DNA from: Epiperipatus broadwayi
Taxonomy: Eukaryota > Onychophora > Udeonychophora > Euonychophora > Peripatidae
Reading direction: 5' to 3'
Assembly: GCA_028023455.1 (NCBI GenBank)
Contig: JAQFVV010000027.1
Coordinates: 10,601,845-10,665,844 of the forward strand
DNA length: 64,000 nt
Positions 58,355 to 64,000 of the stretch are shown here, piece by piece. Below the pieces are notes generated by a model. That model was given only the letters and a program-made list of their open reading frames with translations. It was not told the origin of the DNA and searched no databases. A program made the translations under genes and the position numbers. The number at the start of each line of letters is the position of its first letter. The stretch's first letter is position 1.

Positions 58355-58355
58355 T
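58226..58355. repeat. Compound (CAT)n(ATT)n(AGT)n microsatellite
   Basis: CATCATCATCATCATT changes into about 14 ATT units and then about 27 AGT units with one AAT interruption. It probably grew from the 3' tail of LINE C. The long Leu/Val or Thr/Asn/Asp runs in translated frames here are artefacts. Confidence 0.95.
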
Positions 58356-58962
58356 TGCTGTTATATAGATATTCTATATTATATTTTATCATTGACTTAT
58401 TTAAATACAATAATATAATGCTAAATAATTACTTTTTTTTAATTTATTCTCATCACATTTGATCTTAACATGATCAGAATATTGAAAACATTTAGACAGA
58501 CCTATACATTCTATGTAATTGAAAAATCTGTGTCATGACACAATAAATGCATCTCAATTGTTTTATTTCACATGTGATAGTCATTATAGGGCCTTCAAAT
58601 TACAATGTTTTGTAAAAATAATAGAAAGTAGTTGCACTTAGCAAAGAGATAAAATGTTTTGATTTATTTTTTTGGCTTTTGCAAAAGATGTAGATTGTGC
58701 AAGTTCATACAGCCTTTGACTACTGAACCATTCACATTGCCTTTGGGCCTGCTCTGAATAAGGTTATATATATGTGTGTGTGTGTTTATATTTAGTTTCA
58801 AATATGTATGTTAATTTCTTTTGTATATATAATTAATTGTTTGCTTTCATTAGCTGACAAAAGAATATAGAAAAATTGTCTTGTCATTGAATCATTGTGT
58901 CCTGTAATTATTTTTTATTCCATTTATGAAAGATTTATATTCATTTGTTCTGATCTCCCCAG
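58356..58962. other. No gene seen; possible intron
   Basis: AT-rich, with a (TG)n run near 58,775. It would be intron if the exon at 58,963-59,041 is real. Confidence 0.4.
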
Positions 58963-59041
58963 TTTGAAGAAATCTATGATTCTGAAAGTGAAAAACCTAA
59001 AACTTCTGACTTTATATTAAATTTGAATGTTAACAATCCAG
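58963..59041 (+). CDS. Candidate internal exon of an unrecognised host gene
   Basis: 79 bases between an acceptor with a pyrimidine tract (TTCTGATCTCCCCAG) and a donor (CCAG/GTATTT). Only one frame is open: FEEIYDSESEKPKTSDFILN then LNVNNP, an acidic, non-repetitive composition unlike the neighbouring AT noise. Phase is 0 in, 1 out. I do not recognise the protein. It stands out because it is not part of any repeat seen elsewhere in the window. Confidence 0.45.
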
Positions 59042-59189
59042 GTATTTGACTAAAAATTGCAAACATAAAAATTAGTTGAAAATTTTATTACTGAGGCAGT
59101 TCATATGGATTTTCATAAAGATGAGTCTGATTACAAGTTTTCATAATTATATTGTTGTTATTTGCCATGTGAAGAAAATTTCTACAGGT

Positions 59190-59800
59190 TATTTTTAATG
59201 ATTATATTGAACTTTAATGCAAATTGGTGAAGTTATTAAATTGATAAACAATAATAATATTTGGCTTAGTGCTTTAAGAGTATATCAACTCCCTTATTTA
59301 TAGCCTTTGTTGTTAGGGATACAGTGCAGTTATTTTATATGCAAATCTATGCAAATTATTTAACTTGACCATTTCTTTGAAATCGTGAAACATGTATCTC
59401 ATCTATTGATGGCATTTGGGTCGTTCGTGATGAAATATGCCTCTTTTATTTTCTTTTTCCTATCATTTCTTTCAGAGCACACAATATTGGTGAAGTTGGG
59501 TTTGAACCTGTGCTTAGATGCCTTTTGGTGGTCCAAGAATGCTGAACTGCCTTCATTTTTATTTTGTGCGAATGACCCGAATGCCACCAATAGACAAGAT
59601 ACATGTTTCACGATTTCAAAGAAATGGGCAAGTTGAATGATTTGCATAGATTTGCATATAAAACAACTGCACTGTATCACTAATAACAAAGGCTGTGAAT
59701 ATGGGAGTTAACACACCCTGAAACATTAAGCCAAATATTATTATTGTTTATTAGTTTAGTAACTTCACCAATTTGCATTAAAATGCAATATAATCATTAT
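59190..59800. mobile_element. Penelope-like inverted copy carrying GIY-YIG C-terminus
   Basis: Arms of about 220-240 bp (about 59,195-59,440 and 59,575-59,795) are inverted. The minus strand from 59,689 reads SAFLDHQKASKHRFKPNFTN, IVCSERNDRKKKIKEAYFIT and NDPNAINR, matching SIFVQHTASMRHQCRPDKPS, IVCREQHELRMRVKEACCII and VHAMNKRET of the domain at 26.6-26.9 kb. The plus strand at 59,570-59,636 repeats DPNATNR...TCFTISKKW. So two opposed 3' ends of a Penelope element are fused, an arrangement known for this group. No RT. Confidence 0.7.
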
Positions 59801-59974
59801 GAACAACTGTCGAAGTAAATTGCTTATTACAAGTTGTTTTATGGACTCCAACATTAGGAGAGTTAATAAGTAAATAAAAAAATAAAAATTTAAATAATTA
59901 TAATTTGTTAATGTTCTATTGCTTTTACATCTCTTATTAAATAAAATTTTATAGAATTTGTTTTTTGTTTTTAG

Positions 59975-60152
59975 TTTACAAATTTTATTTTATGAAATGG
60001 TGGTGGTCGTACTAAAATTTATCTTGCACAAAGATGCCTCTTATCTACATGGAAGCTCTGATGCTTTGTTAAAATTGATTTTATCTTTGTATGTTTCAGA
60101 GAATCTAAAAGCACTATATTTAGACAAGATATTTGTTGGCAGGCAAATATAA
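59975..60152 (+). CDS. Candidate (terminal?) exon of an unrecognised host gene
   Basis: A strong acceptor (TTTGTTTTTTGTTTTTAG) precedes an open frame: LQILFYEMVVVVLKFILHKD, ASYLHGSSDALLKLILSLYV, SENLKALYLDKIFVGRQI and a stop at 60,150-60,152. It has a helical, HEAT-repeat-like pattern, but no family is recognised. Its entry phase (2) does not fit the exit phase (1) of 58,963-59,041, so at least one exon lies between, or the two are unrelated. ATTAAA occurs at about 60,181. It could also be a decayed mobile-element frame. Confidence 0.4.
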
Positions 60153-61094
60153 AAAGTGCATTAATTATTAATCACAAATGATTAAAAATTCATTATAAAT
60201 TTATATTTTGGGCAGTAATCAATTTAAGAAGGTGAATTAATTTAAATATTTTATTAGTATTTTTTTCAGGGAAAACGAGTTAAATTGATGGCTCTAATTG
60301 GGAGTGGTACCATCCACTGGTAGGCACTGGGATTATCTAAGGGGACAATGCTGGTCCAAGAGATAGTAGAATGATGTTAAAGACCAGCCAATCTGCTCCT
60401 TGAACTATACTTGTAAAAATATTCTGAAAAGTCTTATCAATCAATCATAAACATATGTTTGAATCAACACTTACCTACTTCTTAGCTAACCGTGTTCGTA
60501 CTAGCCTGTGCACAATGACATTTTACAAATTTGAGCAAGTCATGCATTTTCAGATCACAATAAAAGATATCTTATATCATATAATTTATATTATTGGCAT
60601 AAATAATTATTGTCAAATAGATAAGTACCTATTTGTTTTTATTTATTTATTATGTATTTTAAATTTTGCATAAAATTATTTTGATGATTATGATATGAAT
60701 ATTTTGGTGGGGCAAAGAAATAAAGTGGATACTAAGTATGACAATTACCAAATGTCTTGTCCAAAACTAATATCTGGTTCAATTTAATTTCACCACAAAA
60801 TACCTCCCAGAGTTCACATTGAATGATTGTAATCTATGTGGCTCTATTAACAATCGAGTTTTACTTTGTTAAAGATCTGGATTCGATTTAGGAGTCCTAA
60901 TTAATAATGATTGTTTTACTTTTGTGCTAAATATCAATCAATTTTCTATTTGTCACCTACAAGTATTTGATGTAGGTATGGCCTTTCAGACTTTTTTATT
61001 AGTAGAATGTATTTGTATAAAGTAAACCATGTTACACTAAATTTAAATATAATGAAATTAATCACCTTATTTATTTTATTTTCCAGATAGAACC
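60153..61094. other. No gene seen
   Basis: AT-rich. A second acceptor-like site (TTTTTTTCAG, about 60,259-60,268) precedes only short frames. GGTACCATCCACTGGTAGG near 60,305 may be part of a repeat. The sequence just before 61,095 (TTTATTTTCCAG) looks like an acceptor in front of the hAT start codon. Confidence 0.4.
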
Positions 61095-61653
61095 ATGACA
61101 GATCCAAAGAAAAAATATAAACAGTACAACATGAACTATTTGAAGTATTGTTTTATTCAGTCACCTACAAACAAAAGGCTATTGATATGCTTTATTCACA
61201 AGAAAGTTTTCTTTAATGAAATCATGAAATCTTTATGATAAGAGCATTTGACTAAAATCTATCCTGATAGAAAAAATAAAGATTTATCCTACTTTTTAGA
61301 AGCTTAAAGATCAACATTAAAGACATCCAACTTTTCCTGATGTTTTCAGCAGTACAAAACAACACAGTGATGGATTACATGTCTCTTATGACATTTCTTT
61401 GTTTATTGCTAAATCAAGAAAACTGCACATTATTGGTAAAATATTGATACTACTGCCTATAAATGAGGTTCTGCACACTGTACTGCACCAGCATCTGATA
61501 TTATTTTTAAAAATCCCATTGGGCAATAATACAGTGCAGAAACAAATTTAAAAACTGGGCCAAGATGTGGAGAGTTTGCTAAATGAGTTCTTGAAAACTA
61601 CTGAGTTTTCTTTGCAACTCATTGAAACAATCTTAACAAACAATGAAGCTTTA

Positions 61654-62120
61654 AGATGTGATATGTTGGACTATTTCCATCATTTATGAGTAAATGTTGA
61701 AAGTATATAGAAAATTTTAAACTTTATTTAAACCTTCCAAATACAAACAACTTGTTAGTAATAACACACAAATAGACAATACAGATTAGTAATACAGAAT
61801 AGCTCAGTTGGTAGAGAGTTTGCCTTAAATTCGATATTCAAGAATCTAAAGGTGCGAGTTCAACTTCTAAGTGAATATTGTCACTGTGCACATAGCCTAG
61901 CAACACCCGAAGAAGAATGGAGAATAATACTACTCAAAACGTTGTGTAATTACTAACCTGTATTGTCTATTTGTGTGTTATTACTAACAAGTTGTTTGTA
62001 TTTGGAAGGTTTAAATAAAGTTTAAAATTTTCTATATACATTCAACATTTACTCATAAATGATGGAAATAGTCCAACATATCACATCTTACAATATACCA
62101 TCATTACAAATCTTCAGACA
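61654..62120 (+). mobile_element. 467-bp hairpin retroposon inserted in the hAT gene
   Basis: AATGAAGCTTTA flanks it perfectly (61,642-61,653 and 62,121-62,132), and the hAT frame continues across the join, so the boundaries are exact. Arms 61,654-61,790 and about 61,957-62,092 are inverted (AGATGTGATATGTTGGAC outermost). Between them is a tRNA-like promoter, and 28 unique bases follow the right arm. A 12-bp duplication and asymmetric ends point to target-primed retroposition of a tRNA-headed unit fused to an inverted copy of its own 3' part. Confidence 0.75.
61798..61872 (+). other. tRNA-like pol III promoter within the hairpin retroposon
   Basis: TAGCTCAGTTGGTAGAG is a near-consensus box A region and GGTGCGAGTTCAACTTC a box B region, about 50 bases apart. 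The arms do not fold into an intact tRNA with a matching acceptor stem, so it is a SINE head, not a working tRNA gene. Confidence 0.65.
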
Positions 62121-63479
62121 AATGAAGCTTTACTTCTAGCAAATATTCACTTCCTAAATGAAAAAATTTGCCAAGATCTATATTATTCACAAGACAATTA
62201 GAAACTGACACAAAAGGGAAAATCTATATTTGATATATTGGAATGCTATTTTACAGAAAAAGGTATTCTTGTGAAAAATGTATTTCAGTTGCTACTGATT
62301 GTGATCCAATGGTGATTGGATGCTATCACATTTATTTCATATTTGAAAAAGACAGTATCAACTGTAATTGCCATACATTGTGTGATTCACTGACAATATT
62401 TGGTGGCAAAAAACCTGAGTGACCACCTTCGTTGCTCTCTACAGTATATAATCACAGCATTCAACAAAATAAGAAGCAATGCTTTCAATGATAGATTGTT
62501 TGGAAAGTTTTGTGATGAAAATGATGAAGATTTAAATCATTTACTATTGCACACAGAAGTTCATTGGTTATAGTACATGTCTAAAATAATTTTTTGAACT
62601 CTTTTGATTCAGTTTTGGAGTTTTTTGGAAACAGAGATGACTTGTTAAGTAATAATTTAATCAAGTTTAAGAATGATATAAATTACTTGACAGATTTCTT
62701 TAATAAATTTAATGAAACAAATACACTCCTGCAATGAGATGAAGTAAATTTTATCAAAGCAAAAGAAGTGACTATTTCTGCATTTGTGTCCAAACTTGCC
62801 TTATACAAACAAAATATAGGCCAAACATAATTTTATCAATTTCCAAATCTTAACTCAGTGGCAACAAATGATGACAACATTTTGATATTCATCCGGCATT
62901 TGGAAGCACTTAAAAAAGCTGAATCCAATTTCAGAACATACTCAATATGGATATTTTATATTGGGTTCTGGAACCTTCCTCAAATCAACATGCAGCAGAA
63001 TTATCACTGCAGAAGGAGTTGATAGAATTGTCAACAAACAAAAAGCTGAAATTGAAATTTAAAAATGGGTGTCAAGAATTTTGGCTCCAAAAACAAATCT
63101 TAATATTATATCCAGCTTTACGTGCTGTGGCAAGGAAGTTCTTCATTGCATTTCCATCATCATATATCATTGAAAGAGAATTTATCATGGATTCCAACTA
63201 TTGACAAAAGAAGCAGATTGCTAATGGCGCAATGCAATGACTTAAGACTGCTGGTGACATAAATGACACCTAATATTGATAAACTCATCATCACACCTAG
63301 CTCAGTCCTTACACTAATAGTATTATATATTTGCATTTTTGATATTTTTTGTTTATTCTACTTTGAGCAAGATGCCAGTATTGATGAATTCCTGTAATAA
63401 ATAAATTGGAAAAAATTTATCCTAGTTTTTGTAAGGGGCTGCTGATTGAATTAATATTTTAAAAGGTGGATTCTGACCC

Positions 63480-63505
63480 AAAAAAAGATTGGGAACCTTG
63501 GAGTT
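63480..63505. repeat. Possible 3' terminal repeat of the hAT element
   Basis: AAAAAAAGATTGGGAACCTTGG resembles the common hAT end (TTGGGAACCCCTG). The matching 5' end was not found, so no 8-bp target duplication could be confirmed. Confidence 0.4.
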
Positions 63506-63689
63506 AGATATTCAAATGCAGTACAGAAATCAATGTGCTTTGCTACATATAATAAATTAAAAAGACAGGGTATTTTGTCATAGGTATATAACTTCTTAGC
63601 CTAAATTAGTTGCAAATAGTAATGTTATTCTATGGAGTTCATAACATGAATATTAAACATGCATCCTTTCAAAATAACATAAAGATATA

Positions 63690-64000
63690 ATCAAAATTTT
63701 ATTCAGAGATGCTTCATAAGAATATGAAAACATGATAACAACATCATAACGTTAACAATTGATTGCTTCAATTTTCTGGATGTAATAATGTTAAATCTAT
63801 TTTTGTAACGGCATATCTTCAATGGAGTGGGCATATAAAATAAATAAAATGTAAATACCCTTTTAATATAAGTATGTTATAGTGAACCTAAGAATATTTT
63901 TATGTGAAAGTCAGCTCCCACAAGTGTTGTAAAGTTTAATGCTCTGCATTAAAGTTTATCCATATTACACAGCTTTTCTATAATGGTGGTATCATGAGGT
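63690..64000 (+). pseudogene. LINE family B, C-terminal fragment (runs off the window)
   Basis: KILFRDAS-like coding (63,690-63,715), then FNFLDVIMLNLFL and a segment like HIFNGVGI (63,768-63,835). This is colinear with RKVLFKNA...LQLDGCIII...LCWIGHV at 44,640-44,790. Many stops. Confidence 0.5.

Larger units (their letters stand above)
61095..63290 (+). pseudogene. hAT-family transposase relic (ZBED5/SCAND3-like)
   Basis: The ATG is at 61,095 (context ACCATGACAG). The BED-finger region follows (KSL..EHLTKIYPDRKNKDLS), with key cysteines lost. Then come a 467-bp insertion, LLLANI, a GKSIF-like core region and DCDPMVIGCYHI in place of the usual catalytic D-G-A-P segment. After several frameshifts, LLLHTEVHWL, an hAT-typical block, and the C-terminal dimerisation region LYPALRAVARKFFIAFPSSY (63,110-63,170) follow. 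It encodes a cut-and-paste DNA transposase in its living form. A GATTGGGAACC end near 63,489 resembles the hAT terminal repeat. Confidence 0.8.

Noticed and set aside
58003-58462. Long Thr/Asn/Asp and Leu/Val frames
   Set aside because: They are translations of the trinucleotide microsatellite at 58,226-58,355.
61798-61872. A functional tRNA gene
   Set aside because: Boxes A and B are good, but no acceptor stem or proper anticodon arm pairs; it sits inside a retroposon.
1-64000. A CRISPR array, prokaryotic operon or phage
   Set aside because: The direct repeats are long and mobile-element derived. Splice-like sites, SINEs and LINEs show a eukaryotic genome.

Overview
This is a strongly AT-rich, intron- and repeat-dominated stretch of an animal nuclear genome. 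It shows metazoan non-LTR retrotransposons, Penelope-like GIY-YIG remnants, a hAT transposase relic of the ZBED5/SCAND3 type, tRNA-derived SINEs, foldback MITEs and hammerhead ribozymes in short repeats. The exact taxon cannot be assigned from sequence alone; a low-GC invertebrate fits. No complete host gene, rRNA, functional tRNA or CRISPR array was found.

Layout. Positions 1-5,234 hold a non-coding LTR-type element (two ~1.87-kb direct repeats around ~0.73 kb) on the plus strand. A second copy lies inverted at 28,329-32,774. One LTR of the first copy carries a 765-bp TTAA-flanked insertion. Positions 7,644-9,110 hold four ~0.47-0.49-kb units, two per orientation, each with a hammerhead ribozyme motif; two keep an intact core. 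Positions 11-14 kb hold broken LINE copies and a SINE. Positions 15.7-19 kb are a cluster of diverged tandem and inverted repeats. Positions 19.1-20.6 kb are a broken RTE LINE, followed by two related MITEs. Positions 22.9-26.9 kb combine Penelope-type GIY-YIG ends, a SINE with a perfect 14-bp target duplication and a decayed LINE with both ORFs. Positions 33.6-34.3 kb are a 420-bp repeat carrying a near-ideal type I hammerhead ribozyme. Positions 34.3-45 kb contain LINE ends, a Ty3-type integrase relic, foldback elements and another LINE. Positions 51.2-53.6 kb carry the best preserved coding sequence, a 500-residue RTE reverse transcriptase. Positions 55.3-58.2 kb are a LINE split by a 1.9-kb TG...CA insertion (probable solo LTR). 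Positions 58,963-59,041 and 59,975-60,152 are the only candidates for host exons. Positions 61.1-63.5 kb are a dead hAT transposase broken by a 467-bp hairpin insertion with a 12-bp duplication.

The genes do not form a pathway; they are layers of mobile DNA. The most notable theme is self-cleaving RNA: two unrelated repeat families carry hammerhead ribozymes. Both lie in tandem-plus-inverted arrangements of the kind known for Penelope-like elements and retrozymes, and neither has an open reading frame. All percentages and homology statements are by eye; no search was run.
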